Assembly: GCA_015183035.1 (NCBI GenBank)
Contig: JACZZP010000005.1
Location: 186,001 to 250,000, forward strand
Reading direction: 5' to 3'
Origin: Meloidogyne chitwoodi
Lineage: Eukaryota; Nematoda; Chromadorea; Rhabditida; Meloidogynidae
Length of the DNA stretch: 64,000 nucleotides
Of this stretch, positions 37,508 to 48,387 are shown piece by piece; position 1 is the first letter of the stretch, and each line of letters opens with the position of its first letter. Position numbers and translations under genes: made by a program. Under the pieces are notes generated by a model. The model was not told where the DNA came from. It searched no databases and saw only the letters and a program-made list of their open reading frames with translations.

Positions 37508-40228
37508 ATGGCTAATAATTCATCAATTCGTTTTGACCAAAATGTTAATATTAAGCAGAAAAAAGTTCAGGATTATGAAGCGGTTTTATTTATTTTCCTA
37601 TTGCTATTAATTTAAATTTTAGAATGTCTTTTTGTTAAGTGAGGTTTATGCAGAACTTGTAGATCAACAAACTGGAGCTAATAGTTTTATGAGTGGAGTT
37701 CTTTCGATTGTTGAAAAGGTCAGAATTTTTAGTTATTTAAAATTTTGAGGAGTTATGAAATTAGAATTTATTTTTATATGAAATTTCAGTCATGGGGTGT
37801 TTTCCTCGAGTGGAAACCTTGTTGTGGACCACCCATTTTCGATGCTGGCCTAGACAAAGATGATGATACTTCTGAATGGGTTATTGAAGAAGCAACAGAA
37901 GCTTTAGTGGATAATAAATTAAAAAATTCTTCAACCCGAAATTCACCCTTAAATGGGTCAAATCTTTCTTCGAAAGATCGAGATGAAGCTTTAAAACAAC
38001 AACAAAAATATTGCTTTTCTGCTGATTTAAATTCTCTCCGTTCTTTTCAACATGGAAATTTTAAACAAGGTTTTTTTATAGATATGTTTGGTTTTCAATT
38101 TTTAGAACACCCAATTTGGCTTCGTTTTATATGCAAAGATGGAACAGATTCAAATACCTTTCATTTACGTGGTGGTGGATACGAATCTTTGGTAGATTGT
38201 CTTCAAAGGTTTTCTTTTATTAATTATTGCTTTTGACACTTTTATTCCAAAATTGTCCAAATTTTTTTTTCAAATTATTTTTATTTCTTCTCAGATATGT
38301 TTTTCTAACTCGCTCTTCTCGTGCAGAAAATTTGGTAATAATTACGGATAGTCGTACCGATGCACTGGAAAAATCTGTTGCAATGTTGAATTTGGACAGA
38401 CAAAATATTGTTACGGTTATTTTTACACATTCTAGAATTAATTTTTAACCTATTTATTTTTTAGCGTTTTTTGTCTAATCCGTATGCAACATCAATGACT
38501 TTGGCAACAAAAGTGACTTCTGCAATTTCACCTTTGTTTGATCTTGATGCTATAAATGAAGAAGCTCACCAACGTTCTATAAAAGAAAGACAACTACGTG
38601 CTTTTAATCAACAACAACAACAACTTATGGCAGAAGATGAAGGGGAGAAATTGAGGTTTTTTTAAATAATATTGACTGATCTTTTAACTTTTTGGCAGAT
38701 CACACAATGAAGCAGGTTTTGAACATATTTTTCAATTGGATTTGCCTGCTCGTCCTCTCATTCTGCAGCGTGATCCACCCGTCGATTCCACAATTTGGGA
38801 TAAATTTAGAGCTTCGGATGGACACATTGAAGATGCACACGGACTTTTGTGTTTAATCTTTAGAGGTGGAATTGTTCCAGAAATGCGTTGTACGATATGG
38901 AAATATATTCTTGGATATTACAAATGGGAATGGTCTGACATTCAAAATGCTGAGGTTTTTTAAATCTGATTTAAATTTAATTTTTAAAAAATAATTTATT
39001 AGAATCGTACAAAACTTGAAGAAGATTATTATCGAATGAAACTTCAATGGGTCACAATAACAGAAGACCAAGCTAGCCGTTTTTCTGATTATCGTGACAA
39101 AAAAGCACTAGTTGGTATGTTTTAATTAATTTTAATTAAAAATTATTTTTATTTTTTAGAAAAAGATGTTGCTCGTACAGATAGAAGTCATCCATTTTTC
39201 AATCAATCAAAACCTAAGCATTTGGAATTACTTCATGATTTGTTAATGACTTATTGCATGTACGACTTTGATTTGGGTATATTTTTTTTTAATTTTTTGA
39301 AATTTTTTTAAAATTTTTTTTAAAAACTTTCAATAAAATTATTTTTTTTAAAGGTTATGTACAAGGAATGAGTGATTTTCTTAGTGTATTATGTGTTGTT
39401 TTACGAAAAGAATCTGATATATTTTGGTGTTTTGTTGGGTTAATGGAACATGTGGTTTGTTTAATTTTTTATTTATTATTTTATTTTTATTGTTTTAAGC
39501 ATAAAAATTTTGAATTAGACCAAGTACATATTAAAACACAATTGTCTCAACTAAAAAGTCTTGTTGAAATTGTAAATCCTCGTTTGGCAGTTTATTTAGG
39601 TTTTTTTAATTTTTTTAAATTAAATTTTAAAATAAAATTTTATATAGAAAGTCAAGATTCTGACCATATGTATTTTTGTTTTCGGTGGATTTTGGTTTTA
39701 TTTAAACGAGAATTGTCTTTTGAAGATTGCCAAAGTTTATGGGAAATTCTTTGGACAAGAATACCTTGTCGTACTTTTATGCTTCTTTTTTGTGTTTCTA
39801 TTTTGGATACACAAACTGATATTATTATTGAAAATCGTTTTGGTCTTACAGAGATTTTGAAGGTTTTTTTTTAATTTTATTTATTTTAAATATAAGAGCA
39901 AAATTAATAAATTAATTAAAATAAATTGGGTGTTATTTTGGTAACTTTTTTTCTTTCTTTTTGCGGACAAATTGCCTAATTTATTTTTTATTTATTAATA
40001 AAATTAATTTAATTTTTTAAATTTATTTTTAAGCATATAAACAATTTGTCAATGAAAATAGATGTTCAAAAAACATTATGTACAGCTGAAGCAATATATC
40101 ATCAATTAGCAGCAGTTCAAGACAAATTACCAAGGCATATTTGTGAAATTTTGTCATTTAATCATTCAGAAAGTATTATTAATACTAATAATAATGGAGG
40201 AGGGAAGGAAAAATTAAATGGAAATTGA
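37508..40228 (+). CDS. TBC1D15: TBC1D15/TBC1D17-like Rab GTPase-activating protein
   Basis: Rab GAP. Family members act on Rab7 and in mitochondrial and lysosomal traffic. The start MANNSSIRFDQNVNIKQKK leads into the N-terminal DUF3548-type region (SWGVFLEWKPCCGPPIFD; FICKDGTDSNTFHLRGGG; LTRSSRAENLVII), which separates this subfamily from other TBC proteins. The TBC domain starts FRGGIVPEMRCTIWKYILGY. The catalytic arginine finger is in EKDVARTDRSHPFF (IxxDxxR) and the glutamine finger in LGYVQGMSDFLSV; ESQDSDHMYFCFRWILVLFK and LWEILWTRIPCRTFMLLFC are also typical. Both catalytic residues are present, so it should be active. Ends KEKLNGN then TGA/TAA region at 40228. About eleven exons. Confidence 0.93.
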
Positions 40229-40984
40229 AAAAATTGAAAAAAAAATATTTTTTCTCTTATTTTTGCATATAATCCTTTTTTAAAAAGAGAAAATTTTATT
40301 TTTTATTTAATAGTAATTTTAAGAAGAAAAAAGAGGGTTTTTATTAGATTTATTTCTTCTAATTATATATTCACATTTTTTAACTTGGAATACTTGTAAA
40401 TATTAAATATAATATATTGATAGCATCGATTTCAGAATTTTTAATGAGATTTGTAACTAAAAACCAGAATTTAGTACATATGTATCAGAATTTTTATTGG
40501 TCAGAATTCTGATTTTTCAGGAGAAAGTTTTAAAATAATTCTGATTTTTCCGGAGAAAGTTTTAAAATAATTCTGATTTTAAAATTAACATAGCTATCAT
40601 TTCTACAACACATACGTACATATATTTGTAATAAAGATTATCTTTTTAAATTTTTTTAGTTTACATTTTAATTAATCTATCAACTCCCCAAAACTTTATA
40701 GAAAGTTTAATAAATTTAATTTTTAATAAAAAATCGATAAAAGAACTTTAGAATTTTTTTATTGACAATTTTTCTCCCTTGTGGCATTAAATCAATTTTA
40801 TTGGTAAAATCTGTCCAATAGCTATAAAGGACACGTCGACATGCGAATTACACATGATTAGACTTTCGAAATTCTTGCCTCTAATTAATTACTCTTTCAT
40901 TTTGCCATTCATTTTAATTTTTCCTTTAATTTTGATTTTTTAAATTATTTCTCAATTAAATTAATTAATTAAAATAAATTTTAG
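40229..40984. other. intergenic region between the TBC and EF-hand genes
   Basis: Non-coding, A+T-rich. Positions 40500-40575 hold three copies of ATTCTGATTTTTCAGG or ATTCTGATTTTTCCGGAGAAA. A less A+T-rich patch at about 40775-40885 (GGACACGTCGACATGCG) has no ORF. Confidence 0.5.
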
Positions 40985-43900
40985 ATGATTAAAAAAGAAT
41001 TTATTTTAACGGTTATTACCGTTGTTCTTTGTTTTACACTAATAGAAGGACGAGTGATTTGGCCTTCTAGAGAGATGAATATGCCAACTATTGAATTATC
41101 TCCATCACATTATGGTTGTTATAACCAAATTTATTAAATTTTATTCTAATAGAAAGGACACATTTTGTTTATTTTTCAATATCCTTTGGGTGTCCTATTG
41201 GAGAGTGCCTTTCTATTAAAATTTAAATTTTATTTTTCAACAGATGAGCCTTCAATAGCTTCAAGCCCTTTTGAACTCTTTCAAATAATTGATGTTGATA
41301 ATGATGGTCAACTAACATTTGGAGAGGCTTCTGATTGGTTTTCCAAAATGAAAAATCAAGGCGAAGAGAATGATCAAAGTGATGTAGAATTTCGTATGTT
41401 TTTTGATGAGGCAGATGCTAATGCTGATGGATTAATTCAATTTGATGAAATGGATAAAATACTAAAGATGTTGTTTGGAGGTGGTAGTGATGGGAGTAAA
41501 GACGGTAAATTAGGTATGTTAAAAATTTCTTAAATATAGAAAAATTACCATTTCGCCACAAAATTGTAAATTTTCCATTTCGTCATAAAGTGAAAAATAG
41601 TCACTTCGTCACATATAAGAAATTTACCACTTTCGTCACATTTTTTATTTTAGTTGAATCTAAACCACAAGAGTCTGAACATGTTTTAGTCAATGACCAA
41701 AAAGCCATAACAGTCCATTCCACGGAAGTACAGTCTCCCATAAATGAAGAAATAGCCTCAAAACCTTCACAACTTTTTGAGCTAATTGATTCAAATAAAG
41801 ACGGGAAAATAACTGTTGAAGAGGCTCTAAACTGGATTTCTAAAGTAAAAAATCAAAGCACAGCAGATATTCTATCTGATAAAGATAAAGAATTTAAACA
41901 TTTATTCAAAGAAACAGACAGAAATTTCAATGGATTTATTGAACCTGAAGAATTGGAACATACGGAGAACTTGGCAAAAGCGTTAGCAGCAAATTTCCTC
42001 CCTAAACAAATTAAAGGTTTTAGTTTATTATTTTATGTTAAGATCTCCATAATACGTACTTAACAGGCATACCTCTATAATTAAAAAATACTTCCTTTAT
42101 ATAACTCAGTTTATTATAATTCAAGACAGCCCTTACTCATGGTGCGTAAGGAACAAGTTGGTAGTGCGTAAGGAACAATTTAACTAGGCATTACTTTTAA
42201 ATTCTTTTAAAAAATACATTTTTCTTATATAAGCATCAAATTAAAGCACCAATAAATTTTATGATTTGTATCTATATTACAATTAACTCTTCTTGTTATA
42301 AGCGATTTATAAGGGCAGAAGAGTGTAAGTCTCTCCTTAAACGAAAAGTTGCCTATTCCTATGTGCTATTAGCCTCATAATATAGTCTATGCCCTATATA
42401 CTGTATTTACTATAGAAGTTATTTATTTATTAATTTTAAGATTTTATACCAGCCTTTGAAGTGAAGAAACTAGAGGATAAGTCAAAGGAAGTGTCTCCTT
42501 CATATTATGGTTTTTTAAATTTATTATTATTTTTTTTAAATTTATTTAGATGGACCAACAGCTTCTAATTCATCTCAACTTTTTAAAATTATTGATGTCA
42601 ATAATGACGGAAAAATATCATTTGATGAAGCTGCCGAATGGTTTTCTAAATTAAAAAATCAGAGCAAAGAGTTTACCCTGAACGATAAAGAATTTGGTAT
42701 GCTTTTTAATGAAGCAGATAAAAATGGTGATAGATTCATTCAATTTGATGAGATGGATAATGTGTTGAAAATAGTAATGGGGGGTGATGCTGATGAAACT
42801 GAAGAAGAAATTAATCATGAAAATAAAACTGTTGATGAGAAAAAGGAGAATAATGATAACAAAAAAGTTGATAACAAAGAGGATAATAGTAACAAGGATG
42901 TAGCTGAAAATATTGCTAAGGATAGCAAGGAGAATGTTTCTAAGGATAATAAAGAAGAAGCTGAGGACATCTCTAAGGATAAGGATACCAAGGATAATGA
43001 TAGCAAAGAGATAACTGAAGATACAAAAGAGAATGTTGCTAATGATAGCAAAGAGAATTTAGTTAATGATAACGAAGAAGTGACAGAGGATATCAAAGAG
43101 AATGTTGCTAACGATAATAAAGAAGCAGCTGAGGATATAGCTATAGATAATAAAGAAGCAGCTGAGGATATCGCCAAAGATAATGATAGCAAAAACATAA
43201 CTGAAAATATCAAAGAGACAGTTTCTACGGATAAAGAAGTAATTGATGATATTACTAAAGATAACATTAACAAAGAGAATGTTGCCACTGAAAATAAAGA
43301 AAATAATGTTATTAATGATGAAAATAAAGAAAACGGTTCTACTAATGAAACTAAAGATAATACAGACTTAGTTAAAAATAAAGATAATTCTGATGGAAAT
43401 GTTAATAACGACTTTATTTCTAATGATCATTTTGATGATTTTGTAATTATGGAGGATGAAAATAAAGAAGGAATTTTAAATGCTTCAATAAATGTTAAAG
43501 AAGGGGAAGAGAATGTTGTTGCTTCTGAAAAAAGTAAAGAGAATACTACTGTAGATAATAAGGAAAATTTAAATATTGAGGAAAATAAAGAAAATGCTAC
43601 TGTTGAGAATTCTAATATTGAAAAGGAAAATGTTAAAGAAAATGAAATTGTCAAGGAAAATGCTACTGGAGAAGTTGCTTCAAGTGATAATCTTAAAGAG
43701 AATGGTGACAATATTTCTACCGAAGTAAAAAAGGAGGAAAATGCCTCTGCAGAGAATGCCCCTGCAGACAAAACGGAAAATGTTAATTTAAATAGCAATG
43801 ATGATGCTAAAGTAACTGATACAGTTGAAAAAAATAATAGTAATATTAATTCAAATACAAATGTTGAAGTTGAGACCACTGAAGATAACAAAAAAGAGAT

Positions 43901-44669
43901 AAATAAAAGTAAAGAGAATGTATCTACTGATGAAGAGGATAAGGAACATACCGGAGAAGAGGATAAGGAACATATCGAAGAAGAGGATAAGGAACATATC
44001 GAAGAAGAGGATAAGGAACATATCGAAGAAGAGGATAAGGAACATATCGAAGAAGAGGATAAGGAACATATCGAAGAAGAGGATAAGGAACATACCGAAG
44101 AAGAGAATAAGGAACATACCGAAGAGGAGAATAAGGAACATAATACCGAAGAGGAGAATAAGGAACATAATACCGAAGAGGAGAATAAGGAACATAATAC
44201 CGAAGAGGAGAATAAGGAACATAATACCGAAGAGGAGAATAAGGAACATAATACCGAAGAGGAGAATAAGGAACATAATACCGAAGAGGAGAATAAGGAA
44301 CATAATACCGAAGAGGAGAATAAGGAAGATAACGAAACTCCCAAAGGCAACTCTAATGATGAGCCTAAGGAAAATACAGTAAATGTTACAGTAGAGGCAA
44401 CCGCTCCTACAGATAACAATGAAAATGACTTTAAAGACAATGAGGAAAAAAGCTTAAAAGAAGATAAAGAAAGTACACCTGTAATTGACACTGACGAAAA
44501 TATTAAGGCTCAAATGGATAACAATGTTACTACTGAAGAGCCAAAAGAAACTGCCTCTAAAGATGACGGCTCCAATGCTGCTATTGTTTCTGTTAGCGAG
44601 AATGAAAATAAAGATGCTACTGAAAATGAAAGTGATGATAAAGAGAGTAACATTGATACTAAGGCTTGA
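40985..44669 (+). CDS. secreted EF-hand protein with long acidic low-complexity repeat tail
   Basis: The ATG at 40985 starts a signal peptide (FILTVITVVLCFTLIEG). Three EF-hand pairs follow, each from a repeated exon set: DVDNDGQLTFGEA with DANADGLIQFDEM; DSNKDGKITVEEA with DRNFNGFIEPEEL; DVNNDGKISFDEA with DKNGDRFIQFDEM. Each pair is followed by a W[FI]SK[MVL]KNQ helix, and pairs one and three are preceded by SPS[HY]YD[EG]P, so the unit was duplicated. The last exon (from about 42551) continues with more than 600 residues of Lys/Glu/Asn/Asp-rich sequence (KEN, SKENV motifs) and ends in two arrays: EEDKEHIE-type octamers and EENKEHNTE nonamers. The tail is strongly acidic and should be disordered. 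Calcium binding by the EF-hands is well supported; the role of the tail is unknown. Secretion plus repeats fits a lumenal calcium buffer or a secreted interaction protein. Confidence 0.82.
41147..41218. repeat. CTAATAGAAAGG inverted-repeat element in an EF-hand gene intron
   Basis: TAATAGAAAGG (41147-41157) faces CCTTTCTATTA (41208-41218). The loop contains GGGTGTCCTATTGGAGAG, itself a CTATTAGA variant. Second copy of the 35415-35470 element. Confidence 0.8.
42139..42245. repeat. GTGCGTAAGGAACA dispersed repeat, copy 1 (EF-hand gene intron)
   Basis: ATGGTGCGTAAGGAACAAG is followed by GTAGTGCGTAAGGAACAA, a TAGGCATTAC block and an ATTTTTCTTATATAAGCAT block. Homology to the copy at 45455-45575 runs over about 110 bp. 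Confidence 0.7.
43930..44335 (+). repeat. coding tandem repeats of 24 and 27 bp
   Basis: First block: 24-bp units encoding EEDKEHTG, EEDKEHIE (five copies), EEDKEHTE and EENKEHTE. Second block: seven 27-bp units encoding EENKEHNTE. The change of unit by one inserted Asn codon shows two separate expansions. Confidence 0.9.
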
Positions 44670-44707
44670 GGGAACAACCACTGAAAGAGGAGAAGCTGCT
44701 TCTATCT

Positions 44708-44846
44708 AGTTGACTTTCGTTATAAGGACATTTTGATAAATGTAGTAACACAATGTCATAAGAACACCCATTGAGTACTTGGATATAAGGCACATCGTGC
44801 ATAAGGACACTGGTCCCTTAGGGTGTACTTAAAACGAAAGTCAACT
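44708..44846. mobile_element. 139-bp MITE-like element with terminal inverted repeats
   Basis: AGTTGACTTTCGTT (44708-44721) is matched exactly by AACGAAAGTCAACT (44833-44846); with one mismatch the repeat extends to about 19 bp (TATAAG versus TTTAAG). No coding capacity. I cannot see a clear target-site duplication, so the transposon class is open. It contains CGTTATAAGGACA, a word that also occurs at about 36386, 51724 and 56315. Confidence 0.65.
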
Positions 44847-45303
44847 GCATTAACTCCTTTATATGATATTCCTCTTATGCATTTCCTTCAAGAGACATTA
44901 CATTGTTTTTATTTTTTCTAAAAGAAGAGTCATAACATTATTTCAAATTTCCTTTACTTTAACTTTTTTTACTATGTAAAATATATTTTTTTAAATTTAT
45001 ACTTTGATTTAGAAACATATAACGACTGATTTTTAACCACATTGTACATTTATTATGCTTTTTTGAAGTAAAAAGATTTTCGGGTATATTTATTATTTAA
45101 ATTGATTTTTTTTTTAAAACATTGTAAGTGCTAGCCGGTTATAGTGCATATTGAACATGCTATGCGTGTTTATTAAATTCAAATTATTAAATTCAAATTT
45201 TTTCATTATATTTTCAATTTGTTAGCTAATTAGTTATAAGCTTTAAATAAATTTTTAAATTAAACTTGATGAAAATTAAGTTGGAAATTCGAGACGTCTA
45301 CTT

Positions 45304-45575
45304 TATGGTGCGTAAGGAACAAGTTAGTAGTGTGTAGGGAACAAGTTTCTAAAATAAAAAATAATCATATTTAACAACCAAATTTTTTCTTGATATTTTT
45401 TATTATATTAAATAATTAAATAATCTTACCTTTTTTTCAAGTTACATATTTTCATGTGCGTAAGGAACAAGTTAGTAGTGCGTAGAGAACAAGCTAGGTA
45501 GACATTACATTTATTGAAATAACTCTCAAAAAATTCGTTTAAAAAGGGATTTTTCTTCTATAAACATTAAAATTA
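45304..45575. repeat. GTGCGTAAGGAACA dispersed repeat, copies 2 and 3
   Basis: Copy 2 (45304-45350): ATGGTGCGTAAGGAACAAG then AGTAGTGTGTAGGGAACAAG. Copy 3 (45455-45575): TGCGTAAGGAACAAG then AGTAGTGCGTAGAGAACAAG, followed by a TAGACATTAC block. A fourth, shorter copy is at about 46290-46335 (GGTGCATAGGGAACA, ATGCGTAGGGAACA). Confidence 0.7.
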
Positions 45576-46514
45576 AATTAATGTAACGTTTCTTATTTCT
45601 AATTTAATAATAAAAAATGTTTAAATATACATATAAAAAACAATTAAATTAACATTTTATTACTTATTAAATTAACAACAGTTTTTATATTTTTAAAAAC
45701 ATTTTTTCATATTGCAAAAATATTTTCTTATTTTCCAATTTATTATTTAAATAAAAAAGCAATTTTATTATTTTATTTTATAAGCAAAAATTGCAATAAA
45801 TATTTTTAAGGGGTAAGCGCACGACGTTACGGCCGCTTTACCCTCTGAATAATTAAAAAGCAAATTAGGTATTGCTCCCCTTGATCTTTTTTGGTAAATT
45901 TTGAATAAAATGAGGGAAGCATCTAATTAAAATTTTATAATATTTTAAGAATTTTATAATCTTAAAAGAGATAGTAACAAGTAAATAGCTACTAATTTTA
46001 AAAAGTATATTTCTAAATTAATTGTTATTTTATTAATTATGTAATGAAAATGAAATTTTTTTTATTAATTTTCTATTTTTGAAATATTTTGACATTTTTT
46101 AAAATTTATTTTAATTTTTATAAGTAACAATTTTGATAATTACAGGTATAATGTTCCCCACGAATATAAATAACTACTCATTTTGTTTTCTTTCCTTCAT
46201 TAATAAATGTTTTTTTTTATTTTTAATAAATAAAGATCAAAAATATTTTATTAAATGTTTTAATTAAAATTATAAATTAGTTTTTACTTTTATGGTGCAT
46301 AGGGAACATGCTTATAATGCGTAGGGAACATTACACATTTCTAAATGATTGTATAAAAATTATAATAAAATAATTTAGAATTATGGATAAACTTGATCCA
46401 TTGATGGTAAAAAATTCACCAACAATAATTATAATTTATTCTATACATTGTTTTATTAATTTTCTTGGAATTTTAATGAATATTGGATTAATAAAAATAA
46501 CGTTTAAAAACAAG

Positions 46515-46872
46515 TGAGTTTATTTTAAAAATCAGAATAAATTATTTAAAAATCAGAATAAATTAATTAAAAGTCAGAATAAATTTTTTAAAATCAGAAT
46601 AAATTAATTAAAAGTCAGAATTAATTTTAAAATCAGAATAAATTAATTAAAAATCAGAATAAATTATTTAAAAATCAGAATAAATTAATTAAAAGTCAGA
46701 ATAAATTAATTAAAAGTCAGAATAAATTAATTAAAAGTCAGAATAAATTTTTTAAAATCAGAATAAATTAATTAAAAATCAGAATAAATTTTTTTTAAAT
46801 CAGAATTAATTAATTTTAAAATCAGAATAAATTTTTTAAAAATCAGAATTAATTTTAAAATCAGAATATCAA
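46515..46872. repeat. ~20-bp tandem array (AAATCAGAATAAATTAATTA)
   Basis: About seventeen copies of a 19-21 bp unit, alternating AAAATCAGAATAAAT and AAAGTCAGAATAAATTAAT variants. It fills the first intron of the interrupted GPCR gene. Confidence 0.85.
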
Positions 46873-47288
46873 TTTCAGAAGTTTACAAAGCACTTGTCAT
46901 TTACTTATTGCTTGTTGTTCTTTATCTACCATTCTTTTACTCTTTGGAATGTTTATTCCCTTTACAGTTGCTATACTTCCATCACTAGGATCAATTTCAA
47001 TTTTATCTTGTTTCTTCGTTCAATTAATGTCAGTGTTTGCAACCTTCAACGTTATCAGTTTGATTACTTGTATTGGGTTGGACAGAGCATTGAGTGTTTT
47101 CTTTCCTCTTTGGTAACATTAAAAATCAGAATAAAAAATCAGAATAAAAATTCATATTAAAGGTACAACTTTCGAAACGAACGACTAGCATTTTTTTCGC
47201 TTTTGGCATTTTCAGCATTTTTCCCTCTTTACATACTTTGGATTATTTATCAAAATATCTTAGGAAATCCTTTTCATCGTGTTGTATG

Positions 47289-48387
47289 CAGTGATCGGCA
47301 AGTTCCAAAATTTCCACTGGAACCGGTTCCAGTTCCGGAACTGGTTTTTTAATTTTTGCAGTTCCAGTTCCGGTTCCGGAACCGGTTTTTTAATTTTTGC
47401 AGTTCCAGTTCCAGTTCCGGAACCGGTTTTTGATTTTTTGTAGTTCCAGTTCCAGTTCCGGAACCGGTTCCAAACCAGTTCCAGTTCCAAAACCGACATT
47501 TTTTTTTATTAATTATGAATTTTCCATTTTTCCGTCAGAATTAAGAGTAAATATAATGTATAAACCAGTGGTACACTTATAAGAATTTCAGTATCCGTAT
47601 ACGGATATATCCATGTGGCTTATATCCATATCTGTGTCTAAAAATTCTATATCCGTACGCTGGTATACCCATTTTTTCCTAAAATTGTCAAAACAAAAGA
47701 AGTTTTGGAGGGGATATTTTTTATATGAAGTCTTAAAATAAATAAGATTTTTCTGCAGAGAAAAGTATTTAAAACATGTTTTTTCGGGTTGCGCGCAACG
47801 TCGGGTAGTTAAATTTTCAAAATTTGGGTTTTTTAGCGATGCATGCGAAAATTTTGAAAATTTATTGGACATTAGTTGCAACAATTCACCAATTTCAGCG
47901 CCGCAGGCAAAAAATTTTAAAATTTTTTAAACCTCTGTTGCCAAAAATTACACTTTTTTATGGCCATAGGCGAAAATTTAAGACTTAATTTTGTTTCAAA
48001 AATTTTTAAAATAAAGAAAAGTAACTCTAGCAGCAACTAATGTACTCCGCTTTCCCATAACAAAGGATTCGAACCCAAGACATCAGACAAAATAAACTAA
48101 CGCTTTAACCACACAACCATAGATTCACAATGGAAAAAGGCAAATAAATTATTTATAAACGTTTTCTTTCTTCTTTTCTCGCTTACAAAAATAAATTAGG
48201 AGAGTGAATAGAGAGACCTTAGGAACCGGTTCCGGAACCGGTTCCAAACCAGTTCCAGGCATCAACCAGTTCCACGGTTCCAGTTCCAAACCGGTTCCAG
48301 GAATCAACCAGTTCCGCAGTTCCAGTTCCGGAACTGGAACTGGAACCGACCAGTTCCGGAACTGGAACTGGAACTTGCCGATCACTG
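47289..48387. mobile_element. non-autonomous hAT-like transposon, 1,099 bp
   Basis: Ends are perfect inverted repeats: CAGTGATCGGCAAGTTCCA at the left and TGGAACTTGCCGATCACTG at the right. CAGTG at the tip plus an 8-bp duplication (GTTGTATG at 47281-47288 and 48388-48395) is the hAT pattern. Subterminal regions on both sides are built from GTTCCAGTTCCGGAACCGG units, making long imperfect inverted repeats. The interior holds a TATCCGTATACGGATATATC repeat (about 47590-47680) and a tRNA-like sequence (about 48050-48128, -). No transposase ORF is present, so movement needed a source element elsewhere. Perfect ends and perfect duplication indicate a recent insertion. Confidence 0.93.
48050..48128 (-). 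tRNA. tRNA-derived sequence inside the hAT-like element
   Basis: On the minus strand a tRNA-like A box (GGTTGTGTGGTTAAAGCG) is followed by the B box GGTTCGAATCC. No convincing acceptor stem is visible. Read as a tRNA-derived SINE head or pseudogene captured by the transposon. Confidence 0.4.

Larger units (their letters stand above)
44670..46382. other. 1.7-kb intergenic region with short repeats
   Basis: No gene seen. Contents: the inverted-repeat element at 44708-44846; GTGCGTAAGGAACA-family copies at about 45304, 45455 and 46290; and a G+C hairpin at 45811-45843 (GGGTAAGCG facing CGCTTTACCC with one bulged base). Confidence 0.55.

Noticed and set aside
36975..40984. Operon linking the vWA, TBC and EF-hand genes
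   Set aside because: Spacers of 533 and 756 bp are much longer than the roughly 100 bp typical of nematode operons and carry no clear internal spliced-leader signal.
43427..44491. 354-codon open frame on the minus strand, and further open frames at 43851-44303 (-) and 43918-44382 (+)
   Set aside because: They are shadows of the 24/27-bp coding repeats in the EF-hand gene; repeat units without stops keep all frames open. The translations are monotonous (SSSICSL, RNISKKRI) with no domain.
46515..46872. CRISPR-like regular array (also 58735-59053 and 34196-34445)
   Set aside because: Units are contiguous without unique spacers, the host is a eukaryote and there are no cas genes; they are simple tandem repeats in introns or spacers.
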